Assembly (NCBI GenBank): GCA_036517695.1
Contig: DATDVC010000010.1
Coordinates: forward strand, 1-20,460
Direction of reading: 5' to 3'
Length of the DNA: 20,460 nt
DNA from: DATDVC01 sp036517695
GTDB taxonomy: Bacteria; Patescibacteriota; Minisyncoccia; Phycocordibacterales; WO2-35-19
Part shown: positions 5,196 to 13,400 of the stretch, in pieces
Layout: the number at the start of each line of letters is the position of its first letter
How positions within the stretch are numbered: the stretch's first letter is position 1
Notes under the pieces: model-generated
Database searches by the model: none
What the model was told of the DNA's origin: nothing
What the model saw: only the letters and a program-made list of their open reading frames with translations
Position numbers and translations under genes: made by a program

Positions 5196-7406
5196 TTACT
5201 TCGCTACGGCAACCGCTTCATCAAAGGCGATGGAGAGCAAACGAGAAACGCCGTCGCGACCCATGGTGACGCCGTAGATCACGCCGGCGCGGGACATGGT
5301 TTCTCTGTTGTGGGTTATGAGGATGAGCTGGGAAGTTTTAGAGAGACTCTCTATCATGTCTCCGTATTTTTTTGAATTGGCTTCGTCGAGCGCGGCGTCG
5401 GTTTCGTCGAGGATGATAAAAGGAGGTGGATTGACGCTAGAGACAGCAAACAGAAGGGCAATGGAGGTAAGCGCTCTCTCGCCACCGGAGAGCATTTCCA
5501 AACTCCTTATCCTCTTCTTTGGTAAAGAAACTGAAATTTCCAAACCAGCTTCTTCCTGACTTTCTTCTAATGTCAAATTTTTCAGTTGTTCGAGTTCGTC
5601 TGCATCGTCTGCGTTTTTAAATTTTTTAACCAGTTTTTCAATCTTCAGTTCGGCATTTCCGCCACCAAACATTATCTCAAAATATTTTTGAAAAGCTTTG
5701 TTGATTTTTCCTACTCCTTCTTTAAATTCGGTATCCAGTTTTTCTAAAAGATCCTTAACCAGAGTTTCCAAAGATTTCTTTGATTTAGAAAGATCTTCAA
5801 GCTCTTTTGCTAAAAATGCGTCGCGCTCGTTTGTTTCTTTATATTCTTTCAAAATATCTCCCCCACTGTTACCCCCAAGTTCCTCGAGGCGTATTTTTGT
5901 TTTTTCCAGTTCGCGCCGTTTTTCATCTCTGACTCCCCTATAATTTTCATCAGAAATCTCCAACTCGTCTTTTTCGAAACCCAAAATAGCGCTCCCAAGC
6001 AATGCGCCTGCTTCAGTGAGCTCTCTTTTCCAATCATCCTCGATTGTCTTTAGCTGTCTTTCGTCTGCTTCTATCAAGCTGATTTTTGAACGTATCTCTG
6101 TCTGTTCGCCGGCTATTTTGAAAATGGCTTTTTCCGCCTCTCGATTTGAATTTTTATCTCTCTCGATCGAGTCTTTTATTTTTTGATAAGTGGCCGATAG
6201 CTCAAAAAGCCGAGCGCTTGCCTCTTCTATTTTTTCGTCCACCAAAACTTTTTCTTCTGCCAACTCTTGATTTTTCTCTTTCAACTCGTCTGCGTATTTG
6301 TGGTCAAATTTTGATTTATGGCTAAGAATGAAAGATCTTATTTTTTCAAAAATTTTGCTTATTTCAGAAAATGCGTTAATCTCCTTTTCCAAATCCTCTA
6401 CCTCTTTTAGAAGCACGGTTTTGTTTTCTTCCGATCTTTGCTCGGTTTCAATTTTTTCTATGTTTCTTTTGTTTGCGTTTATTTCACCCTCGATTTTTCC
6501 GGCCTCTCTGTATAGCGCGTCCTTGTTTTCTCTCTCGGATTTAATCGTGTCTTCTATTTCTAAAAGGTCTTGGCTCTTACCATCCTTTTCTAAAGAATTT
6601 TCAAGCACTTCTTTTGCTGATTCCATCTCTTTATCAAGCGCGTTTAGTCTGCTCTCCAGGGGCTTCTTCTGCTCCCCTATTTTATTTTTTGCTTGTTCTA
6701 TAAAAACCAGTTCTTTTTTTAAATATTCTCTTTCGAGAACCACCAGTCTTGTCTTCAATTCCTCTGCCTTTTCAGCTTTTTCTACCTGACGCTTCAAAAA
6801 CTTTAAATGAGGCGCGATTTCTCTTCGCAAAGACTCAACTTGTTTTATGTTTTCCTCTGTCTTTACTAGCTTTCTTTCGCTCTCCTCTCTTTTGTATTGA
6901 TAAATTTTGAGTCCGAGAGCATCTTCTATGATCTCCCTCCTTTCTTTGATGCTCGCCGTCAGTATCCGATCTGCCTCTCCTTGGGATATGATGTGATGGC
7001 CTGATGCTCCGATGTGGGCTTTTGAGAGAATTTCAAAAATGTCTTTCAGCCGAACTTGACTGCCATTCAGGTAATATTCGTTGCCTCCGTCTCTGCTTAC
7101 AACCCTTTCGATTGAAATCTCATCAAAATCAAGCCCCAAAATATTTTCCGGGTTATCCAAAACAATCTTTACCTGCGCTCGGTTTGAGCGAGAGACTTCA
7201 TTTGAGCCGTTCCAAATCAAATCCTCACCTCTCCTACCTCTCATTGATTTTATCGATTGTTCGCCCAAAGCGAAACGAAAAGCTTCGGCAACGTTTGATT
7301 TGCCGGAACCATTTGGTCCGACAATTGCGGTTACTTTTGATTTGAAACTAAGTTCGGTTTTTTTGGCGAAGCTTTTAAACCCGCCGATTTCAAGCGATTT
7401 GAGCAT
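5196..7406 (-). CDS. smc: Short SMC-type chromosome segregation ATPase lacking a recognisable hinge
   Basis: The 736-aa protein has an SMC N-terminal head (MLKSLEIGGFKSFAKKTEL, Walker A GPNGSGKS, Q-loop HIISQGEAD), a long charged coiled coil (about 170-560), then FGGGNAEL, the ABC signature LSGGERALTSIALLFA, Walker B FIILDETDAALDEAN and the H-loop ITHNRE. SMC dimers organise and segregate the chromosome. Usual bacterial SMC is about 1,150-1,200 residues with a globular hinge. Here each coiled-coil arm is about 170 residues, and the midpoint (about 340-365, FSEISKIFEKIRSFILSHKS) shows neither the glycine-rich hinge nor a Rad50 CxxC hook. The ATPase site looks complete. No ScpA/ScpB genes are in the window. 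Start chosen by the -10 six bases upstream. It lies 25 nt after rnc on the same strand. Confidence 0.9.
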   Translation of the reverse strand: MLKSLEIGGFKSFAKKTELSFKSKVTAIVGPNGSGKSNVAEAFRFALGEQSIKSMRGRRGEDLIWNGSNEVSRSNRAQVKIVLDNPENILGLDFDEISIERVVSRDGGNEYYLNGSQVRLKDIFEILSKAHIGASGHHIISQGEADRILTASIKERREIIEDALGLKIYQYKREESERKLVKTEENIKQVESLRREIAPHLKFLKRQVEKAEKAEELKTRLVVLEREYLKKELVFIEQAKNKIGEQKKPLESRLNALDKEMESAKEVLENSLEKDGKSQDLLEIEDTIKSERENKDALYREAGKIEGEINANKRNIEKIETEQRSEENKTVLLKEVEDLEKEINAFSEISKIFEKIRSFILSHKSKFDHKYADELKEKNQELAEEKVLVDEKIEEASARLFELSATYQKIKDSIERDKNSNREAEKAIFKIAGEQTEIRSKISLIEADERQLKTIEDDWKRELTEAGALLGSAILGFEKDELEISDENYRGVRDEKRRELEKTKIRLEELGGNSGGDILKEYKETNERDAFLAKELEDLSKSKKSLETLVKDLLEKLDTEFKEGVGKINKAFQKYFEIMFGGGNAELKIEKLVKKFKNADDADELEQLKNLTLEESQEEAGLEISVSLPKKRIRSLEMLSGGERALTSIALLFAVSSVNPPPFIILDETDAALDEANSKKYGDMIESLSKTSQLILITHNRETMSRAGVIYGVTMGRDGVSRLLSIAFDEAVAVAK

Positions 7407-7412
7407 AAAAAC

Positions 7413-7421
7413 ATTTTAACA
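7413..7421 (-). promoter_or_regulatory. Extended -10 promoter, leaderless start of smc
   Basis: TG-T-TAAAAT (7421-7413), then GTTTTT and ATG (7406), the same geometry as the DUF975-like gene. No Shine-Dalgarno is present. It overlaps the 25-nt rnc-smc gap, so smc could have its own start besides readthrough. Confidence 0.6.
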
Positions 7422-7431
7422 CAAAAAGCAG

Positions 7432-8127
7432 TTACCACCCTTTTTCTTTTAGCGCCAGGCGAGCCGCCGACTGCTCGGCGTCCTGTTTGGAGTCTCCCTC
7501 GCCTTCGGCGACCTTTTCTTCACCAAGAAAAACAGCAACAGTGAATTTCTTTTCATGATCGGGACCAATCTCCTTTACTGTTTTATAGGAAGGCGTAATA
7601 CCGACAGCGTCTTGAGCTCTCTCTTGAAATTTGCTTTTCGAGTCTACCCAAAGTTCTTCTTCAACGATTTTTTTTGTAAGCGGAGTTATGTATTTTTCAA
7701 TAAAATCTTTTGCAACTTCATATCCCTGATCCAAGTAAATAGCACCAATGATCGCCTCGAGAGCGTTGGCCAAAATGTATTGTCTGGCTCTGCCGGTGTC
7801 TTTCGCTTCTCCGCGAGAGAGAAGCAGATAATCATTTACATCAAGGTTTCTTGCCACTTCGGCGCAAGTCTGGGCGTTGACAAGAGCGCTTCTTATCGAG
7901 GTCAGGTCGCCCTCGTTTTTGTTTTTATACTCATCAAACAGATAGCGGGTGATCACAAGCTCGAGCACGGCATCTCCCAAAAACTCCAACCTCTCATTGT
8001 GCCCGCCTTTTGCGTTTCTATTTTCATTCAAAAAAGAGCGGTGAGTAAATGCCTGCTTAAGTAAGTCTTTGTCATTAAACTTTATGCCTACCAATTCTTC
8101 AAATCCGCTTAGGTCCTTCTCTTTCAT
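7432..8127 (-). CDS. rnc: Ribonuclease III
   Basis: The 231-aa endonuclease cuts double-stranded RNA and normally releases pre-16S and pre-23S from the rRNA transcript. The catalytic domain has the signature NERLEFLGDAVLE (E45, E48, D52) and ANALEAIIGAIYLDQGY. A C-terminal double-stranded-RNA-binding domain covers about 160-231 (SKFQERAQDAVG ... SKQDAEQSAARLALKEKGW). The position matching E. coli D114 is Asn (ILANALEA) and E117 is kept; I believe Asn here also occurs in other bacterial RNase III, so activity is still likely. The ATG at 8127 is chosen; an in-frame TTG at 8136 would add three residues. It follows the NusB-NUDIX gene by 15 nt and is probably co-transcribed with it. Confidence 0.95.
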   Translation of the reverse strand: MKEKDLSGFEELVGIKFNDKDLLKQAFTHRSFLNENRNAKGGHNERLEFLGDAVLELVITRYLFDEYKNKNEGDLTSIRSALVNAQTCAEVARNLDVNDYLLLSRGEAKDTGRARQYILANALEAIIGAIYLDQGYEVAKDFIEKYITPLTKKIVEEELWVDSKSKFQERAQDAVGITPSYKTVKEIGPDHEKKFTVAVFLGEEKVAEGEGDSKQDAEQSAARLALKEKGW

Positions 8128-8142
8128 GTTGGTCAAGTTGCG

Positions 8143-9015
8143 TTAACTTTTTACTAATATATTTATAGCTTTCGTTACTATCGGCAAGATGTCATTATAA
8201 AAATTTAGATCAAGAATATCGGCAAGTTTGAACCACTTTACGTCATCGAGCCCACCTGTTTTTTGCAAAGAGACATCGGTGTAATCAGTTTCCGCAAGAT
8301 AGTATTCAACTCGCTTTTTTATCTTGCCTTTTTCCGGATCATAAGTGCCGTATTCGGTGTGGCCCAAGTGCTCGGCGACTTTGATTTTGATCCCAAGCTC
8401 TTCTTTGATCGCTTTTTTGAGCTCGCTCTCTATTTTTTTTGAAGAGTCTATGTGCCCCTTTGATAGTGTCCAATGACCAAACACATCGTGGACTAGGCAG
8501 AGGTAAATATCGCTGTCTTTCTTGGCATAAATCACCGCGCCCGCCAAAGCTTCAAGTGGCACTGGTTTTTCGGGCCTGCCTTTGTCGTCTTTGCCGGGCT
8601 CGCCCATCTCTTTATAGACTGCGCCAAGGACGCCGTTTATAAATTTGCCACTAGTTTCCCCGCCAAAAACTTTACCAAGTTCGATGGCTTCGTTGATGGC
8701 CACTTTCGGTGGCACCTGTTCTCTGTCTGCGAAAAGAAGTTCATAAAGGCCAAGCCGCAAAATGTTTCTGTCCATCACGCTTATCTTCTCGATCGGCCAG
8801 TCTGGAGCGGCTTTGGCTATGATTTCATCAAGGTCTTTTTGTTTTGAGACCACACCTTTAAGCAGATTTTTTACGAAATTGTCGGAAGACATGCCTGGGG
8901 CAAACTCCTCCATGTTCCGAGACAGTATTTCTTCGGGTTCGGTTTTCTTGCCACCAAAATCCCACTCATAGAGAGCTTGGAGAGCCGTTTGTCTTGCAAG
9001 GTGCCTGTTAGCCAT
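8143..9015 (-). CDS. nusB: NusB antitermination factor fused to a NUDIX domain
   Basis: The 290-aa product begins with a complete NusB fold (1 to about 137: RHLARQTALQALYEWDF, KISVMDRNILRLGLYELLF, VAINEAIELGKVFGGETSGKFINGVLGAV). NusB binds boxA RNA with S10 and supports processive rRNA transcription. After a charged linker (EPGKDDKGRPEKP) comes a NUDIX hydrolase fold (about 152-287: GAVIYAKK, GHWTLSKGHID, EELGIKI, EYYLAETDY, VKWFKLADIL). The Nudix box GX5EX7REUXEEXGU is degenerate: the first E is Lys and RE is KA, while the EE pair and glycines remain, so hydrolase activity is uncertain. The reading frame is continuous, so this is a real fusion and not two genes. It sits directly upstream of rnc. 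Start at 9015 by homology to NusB. Confidence 0.9.
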   Translation of the reverse strand: MANRHLARQTALQALYEWDFGGKKTEPEEILSRNMEEFAPGMSSDNFVKNLLKGVVSKQKDLDEIIAKAAPDWPIEKISVMDRNILRLGLYELLFADREQVPPKVAINEAIELGKVFGGETSGKFINGVLGAVYKEMGEPGKDDKGRPEKPVPLEALAGAVIYAKKDSDIYLCLVHDVFGHWTLSKGHIDSSKKIESELKKAIKEELGIKIKVAEHLGHTEYGTYDPEKGKIKKRVEYYLAETDYTDVSLQKTGGLDDVKWFKLADILDLNFYNDILPIVTKAINILVKS

Positions 9016-9033
9016 AAATGTCTAATTAATCTA

Positions 9034-9039
9034 ATTATA
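9034..9039 (-). promoter_or_regulatory. -10 element upstream of nusB
   Basis: TATAAT (9039-9034) lies 18 nt before the nusB ATG in a very AT-rich gap. The stretch 17 bp upstream (TGTGGA) is a poor -35. Transcription would start near 9027, giving a leader of about 12 nt. In this composition a chance match is possible. Confidence 0.45.
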
Positions 9040-9040
9040 C

Positions 9041-9109
9041 TAATTATTCTAAAAAATCCACAATCTAATTGGGAATTCTTTAGGTCAATTAGAGTACTTA
9101 GAATAATTA
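9041..9109. terminator. AT-rich nested hairpin between rpmF and nusB
   Basis: The outer arms TAATTATTCTAA (9041-9052) and TTAGAATAATTA (9098-9109) are perfect complements, and inner arms TCTAATTG (9064-9071) and CAATTAGA (9086-9093) nest within them. It lies just after the bL32 stop codon and before the nusB promoter on the same strand. It could end rpmF transcripts or protect their 3' ends. It is not a classic GC-rich terminator. Confidence 0.5.
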
Positions 9110-9115
9110 GGTTAA

Positions 9116-9340
9116 TTATTTGTTGGTAGCCCGAGCTTTTGCTTTCTTTGCCTTTTTCTCAACTTTAGAATGCACATCCAAAACTTGTCTGCCTTTGTAT
9201 TTGCCACAGATGTTGCAAACTGCATGAGGCGCCTTTGGGCTTCCACAGTCTTTACAAAGGGCAAGCGAAACAGCCGCTAGAGCGTGATGGCTCCGGCGGT
9301 TTGCCGTGTGGCTTCTTGTGTGTCGCATTCGCACTACCAT
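9116..9340 (-). CDS. rpmF: Large ribosomal subunit protein bL32
   Basis: The 74-aa zinc-ribbon protein of the 50S subunit has the conserved core RSHTANRRSHHAL, then CKDCGSPKAPHAVCNICG with two CxxC pairs for zinc and YKGRQVLDV. The lysine/alanine-rich C-terminal tail is typical of an RNA-contacting extension. The start at 9340 (MVVRMRHTRS) is preferred to an internal Met at 9328 because TATACT lies seven bases upstream, giving a leaderless start. It is followed by an AT-rich hairpin before nusB and preceded by a terminator of the rnhB group, so it is probably a separate transcription unit. Confidence 0.95.
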   Translation of the reverse strand: MVVRMRHTRSHTANRRSHHALAAVSLALCKDCGSPKAPHAVCNICGKYKGRQVLDVHSKVEKKAKKAKARATNK

Positions 9341-9347
9341 AAATTAG

Positions 9348-9353
9348 AGTATA
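9348..9353 (-). promoter_or_regulatory. -10 element, leaderless start of rpmF
   Basis: TATACT (9353-9348) is followed by seven bases and the rpmF ATG. There is no Shine-Dalgarno. The geometry is one base longer than in the other leaderless starts of this window. Confidence 0.5.
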
Positions 9354-9365
9354 GCTTATTTGTAT

Positions 9366-9393
9366 AAAAAGGCAACCCCGCTTTATGGGCGGG
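9366..9393 (-). terminator. Intrinsic terminator of the rnhB transcription unit
   Basis: On the minus strand CCCGC (9393-9389), loop CCATAAA, GCGGG (9381-9377), then GTTGCCTTTTTA. The stem is short but GC-rich and is followed by a T tract. It lies about 25 nt after the stop of the small gene downstream of rnhB. Confidence 0.6.
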
Positions 9394-9416
9394 ATTGAAT
9401 CCAGGGACCATTGAGG

Positions 9417-9704
9417 TCACAAATTTACGATGTGTTTGTAGGCACTCTCGACCCGTACGAACTCCTTGACCTGCACAAAAATTGGATAAGTGCTCGGTTT
9501 TCCGGGGAATTCTTTTCTGGCTCCATGCCTTACGCTCGGAAGTCCGTTTTGTCTATAAATACCTATTTGTACAAGAACGGCATCTCCCCAGGCGTCACCC
9601 AAATACATTTCCCCTTCTTTAATGTCCGATGTGGGGTAAGAAAATAAACCAGGGTATGTTTTCCTGAGTTCTTTTTCTCTCGCTACGGTTTGTTCTTCTG
9701 TCAT
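9417..9704 (-). CDS. Conserved-looking small protein of unknown function, coupled to rnhB
   Basis: The product is a 95-aa soluble protein with no signal peptide or membrane segment. It begins with a charged helix (TEEQTVAREKELRKTYPGLF) followed by an aromatic, beta-rich part (EGEMYLGDAWGDAVLVQIG, YPIFVQVKEFVRV). I do not recognise a family. Evidence that it is a gene: the ATG overlaps the rnhB stop as ATGA, a clear AGGAG lies six bases upstream (rare in this window), and a terminator follows. It is therefore probably translated by coupling with RNase HII. Its function cannot be read from the sequence. Confidence 0.72.
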   Translation of the reverse strand: MTEEQTVAREKELRKTYPGLFSYPTSDIKEGEMYLGDAWGDAVLVQIGIYRQNGLPSVRHGARKEFPGKPSTYPIFVQVKEFVRVESAYKHIVNL

Positions 9705-10336
9705 CCCAAGCTCCTTCTGTTTATTATTAAACTACAAAAAGAAGCTCTGTGCAAATTTGATAATCCATGCTTTTTAATGAGTTCAACGTGGCGGGCGGTG
9801 CCATAGCCTTTGTGGATCTCAAAACCATATTTTGGGTACTTTTTGGCCAGGCGACACATCAGGCGATCGCGAGAAACTTTGGCGACTATCGAAGCGCAGG
9901 CAATAAAGACGTCTTTCTCGTCTCCTTTGATAATTGTTTTTGTCCGCCCGCCGGCGGATTTAAATTCTTTTGGAGCTTTTAGTAAGCCATCGAGTAGAAT
10001 TACAATATCCTTACGATCGTAAGAAAGTTGTAATTTTTCTAAAGAACGATCAATGCCCGTTTGGATTGCTTTTGAAATTCCTTTATTGTCAATAAATTTT
10101 GGCGAGCTATGGGCGACAGTGAAATCAATCTTTCCCTCGATTTTCATTTCTTTAAATTTTTCAAAAATTTCCTCTCGTTTTTTCTTACTCAATTTTTTAG
10201 AGTCGCGCAATTTATTCTCAAAAACATTTTTAAGCAACCAGCGCTCCATTTTCTTTTCTGCGCTAAACAAGCCGACCGTCACCGGCCCCGCCAAAGGCCC
10301 CCTCCCCGCTTCGTCAATTCCGACTATTAATTTCAT
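9701..10336 (-). CDS. rnhB: Ribonuclease HII
   Basis: The 211-aa enzyme removes ribonucleotides and RNA primers from RNA-DNA hybrids. The active-site motifs are complete: GIDEAGRGPLAGP (D8, E9), DSKKLSKKKRE, LLDG (D116) and ASIVAKVSRD (D157), followed by YGFEIHKGYGT. The length is normal for the family. A 16-bp palindrome adds SAGGR (about 127-131) in the loop before the IIKGD segment. The start at 10336 is fixed by TATAAT exactly six bases upstream and by the conserved N-terminus. The downstream small gene overlaps by 4 nt (ATGA). It is divergent from dnaE across 93 nt. Confidence 0.96.
   Translation of the reverse strand: MKLIVGIDEAGRGPLAGPVTVGLFSAEKKMERWLLKNVFENKLRDSKKLSKKKREEIFEKFKEMKIEGKIDFTVAHSSPKFIDNKGISKAIQTGIDRSLEKLQLSYDRKDIVILLDGLLKAPKEFKSAGGRTKTIIKGDEKDVFIACASIVAKVSRDRLMCRLAKKYPKYGFEIHKGYGTARHVELIKKHGLSNLHRASFCSLIINRRSLG
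9943..9958. repeat. 16-bp palindrome TCCGCC-CGCC-GGCGGA in rnhB
   Basis: It is read on the minus strand as KSAGGRT inside RNase HII, between the third catalytic Asp and the KGD motif. It has the same arms as the copies in rnr and dnaE, in a third reading frame. Confidence 0.65.
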
Positions 10337-10342
10337 ATATTA

Positions 10343-10348
10343 ATTATA
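10343..10348 (-). promoter_or_regulatory. Consensus -10, leaderless start of rnhB
   Basis: TATAAT (10348-10343) is followed by TAATAT and ATG (10336). No TG extension and no clear -35 are seen, and there is no Shine-Dalgarno. Confidence 0.6.
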
Positions 10349-10374
10349 CTCTAAACTGTGTCTATGGCGTGGCT

Positions 10375-10399
10375 CCCCTCTCTTAATGTAAGAGAGGGG
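10375..10399. repeat. REP-like hairpin upstream of dnaE
   Basis: CCCCTCTCTTA-ATG-TAAGAGAGGGG is a perfect 11-bp stem followed by TTTGGGGGTGAGTT. A close relative lies before thrS (13691-13713). It sits between the divergent rnhB and dnaE promoters, so a terminator role is unlikely; it looks like a dispersed intergenic palindrome. Confidence 0.65.
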
Positions 10400-10414
10400 T
10401 TTGGGGGTGAGTTA

Positions 10415-10423
10415 TGATATTAT
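10415..10423 (+). promoter_or_regulatory. Extended -10 promoter, leaderless start of dnaE
   Basis: TG-A-TATTAT (10415-10423), then GGGCGC and ATG (10430). The spacing matches the other leaderless starts in the window. No Shine-Dalgarno is present. Confidence 0.6.
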
Positions 10424-10429
10424 GGGCGC

Positions 10430-13400
10430 ATGAAATTCACCCACCTACACACCCACTCCCACTACTCTCTGCTCCAGGCGTTGCCGAAGATTCCGGAGCT
10501 TGTAGAGGCGGCAAAAAGTAATGGCATGGAAGCTCTCGCGCTCACCGACAATGGCAATCTTTATGGCGCAATTGAGTTTTACAAAGAATGTAAAAAAGCG
10601 GGAATAAAGCCAATAATCGGAGTGGACGCGTATCTTGCAGGTCGCACAAGGCGCGATAAGCAAACTGGGGTTGATAAAGAGCGATACAGACTTGTCTTGC
10701 TTGCCAAAGATGAAACTGGCTACAAAAATTTACTCAAGCTGGTAACAGTTTCCTATCTTGAGGGATTTTACTACAAGCCACGGATTGATTTTGAGGTTTT
10801 AGAAAAGCATTCTGAAGGACTTATTGCCGTCTCCTCTTCTTGGAGCGGAGACATCTCTACTTTTTTGCGTGGCGGAAATAAGGAAAAGCTGAAAGAGGCG
10901 CTGGATTTTTATAAACGCATTTTTAAAGAAAATTTTTATATAGAGATTACCAAATACCCAGAGATACAGGGGCACAATGAACATATGCATTCTCTTGTAA
11001 AATTTGCCAAAGAAAATGATATTCCCGCGATTGCTTCCCACAACGTCTATTACATAAACCTCGAAGATCGTGACGCCAAAGATACGCTGATGGCGGTGAT
11101 GCAAGGAGGTGAGCCGAAAGAGAGAAGTTGGGACGACGGAGACGAAAATCTGTCTTTCCTGTCCCAAGAAGAAGCAAATGAGAGGTTTAGGGGCGAGGAA
11201 GAGCTTCTTTTTAACAATCAAAAAGTGGCAAGTCTTTGCAACTTGGAACTCGAGCTCGGCAGGTGGGTCTTTCCTGATTATAAAACCGAATTAGGCATTA
11301 CCCATGACGAAGAACTTCGAAAGATAACATATGAAGGCTTAGAAAAGAGAGGACTTGAGTCAACACCAGAGTTTTTGGAAAGAATTGAATATGAACTTAA
11401 AGTTATAAGAGACAAGGGTTACGCGCCATACTTTTTAGTAGTCGGAGATCTTTTAAGGTATGCAAAAAATAACGGGATTGTAACCACAACTCGCGGTTCA
11501 GCCGGCGGTTCTATGGTTTCCTATTTAAATTACATTACGACATTGAATCCCATTGAATATGAATTGCCATTTGAAAGATTTTTGAATCCTGAAAGACCAT
11601 CTCCTCCGGATATAGATATGGATATCGCTGACGACAAAAGAGATCAGATGATTGAATACGTCAAACAAAAATACGGCTCAAATAAAGTGGCCCAAATCGG
11701 TACTTTTGGCACCATGATGGCTCGTGGCAGTGTTCGAGATACAGCCAGAGCTCTCGGCTTTGCTTATACCGTTGGAGATCGAATTGCAAAATTGATTCCT
11801 ATGGGCGCCCAAGGATTTCCGATGACCATAGATCGCGCGATGGAAGAAACTCCAGAATTAAAAGAGTTGTACAAAAAAGATCTTGATACTCAAAAAATTA
11901 TAAATATGGCGCGTAAAATTGAAGGATGTGCTCGGCATATTTCCATTCATGCAGCCGGGGTAGTCATAGCTCCGAGTGACATAATGGATTTTACTGCTCT
12001 TCAATACGATCCTAAAGGTGAAAACAAAATAATTACCCAATTTGACATGCATTCAGTGGAAGATGCTGGCCTTTTGAAATTTGATTTTCTTGGTCTTAAA
12101 AATCTTTCTATCATCTCTAAAACCGTGGAATTGGTTAAAAGAATGAAAAATATTATCATTGATATTGATAAGATCCCGATTGACAACAAAAAAACCTTCG
12201 AAATGCTCGCGCGGGGCGAAACCGAAGACCTATTTCAACTAAACGGCGACGGTATGACTAAATGGCTGGTGGAACTTAAGCCGACAGTCATACACGATCT
12301 TAGTGTTATGGTCGCACTTTATCGTCCTGGTCCCATGGATAACATAAATGCTTACATTGCTAGGAAAAACGGGACAGAAAAAACTACATATCTCCATCCC
12401 AAAATGGAAAACTTTCTATCCAAAACATATGGAGTACTCGTCTATCAGGACGATCTTCTTATGTCCGCGATAGAACTAGCCGGATATTCTTGGGGCGAAG
12501 TCGATAAATTTCGCAAAGCGGTAGGCAAGAAAATTCCAGAGGAAATGGCCAAACAGCACATAAAATTCGTTGAGGGTTGCATTGAACATTCCGGCATGAA
12601 AAAAGAATTGGCTGAAAGAATATGGAAGCTCTTCGAACCTTTTCAAGGCTATGGTTTTAATAAAGCTCATGCCGCGAGTTATGGGCGAGTTGCTTATCAG
12701 ACCGCGTATCTCAAGGCAAATTTTCCCGGAGAATACATGCGCGCGGTGCTTTCGAGTGAATCTGGCGAAACAGAAAAGGTGGCAGTCTCCGTCGCCGAAT
12801 GCAAGAGGATGGGTCTTCCTGTTTTACCCCCCGATATCAATGAAAGTTTTTCTGACTTTACTTTGGTGCCGGGCTCTAGTCCCGGAACTATCCGCTTTGG
12901 ACTTTCCACCATCAAAAACTTTGGTGAAGGCATTGCTGCTACGATTACTGCCGAAAGAAAAGATCCGCCAGCTGGCGGAGGACCATTTAAAAATTTGGAA
13001 GACTTTCTTTCTCGCATCCATGATCGCAATTTAAATAAAAAGTCTCTTGAAGCGTTGATAAAAAGTGGCTGTTTCGATAAATTTGGCGAGAGGGGTCAAA
13101 TGCTCGCCAATATGGATATTCTTCTTGAATACAACAAAGAGTCTGTTTCAAATGGCGATCAAAATTCGCTTTTTAGCGGCATTTCAAGCCACGCTTCTCT
13201 TCGTCTCAAGGAAACTCCACCTGCATCTTCCGCTGAAAAACTGGCCTGGGAGAAAGAGCTTTTGGGTCTTTATGTCTCCGGACATCCTCTTGATCAGTTT
13301 CGGGAAAAATTTAAATCTCAAAAATCAAATCTCAAAATTATCAAAGAAAATGGAAAAGAAGGAGAGGTGGTCGTGATTGGAGGACTTATAGAAGAGTTGC

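Noticed and set aside
9370..9420. tRNA-like piece (GGATTCAATCC on the minus strand resembles a T-arm)
   Set aside because: No acceptor stem, anticodon arm or D-arm can be assembled; the stretch is better explained by a terminator.
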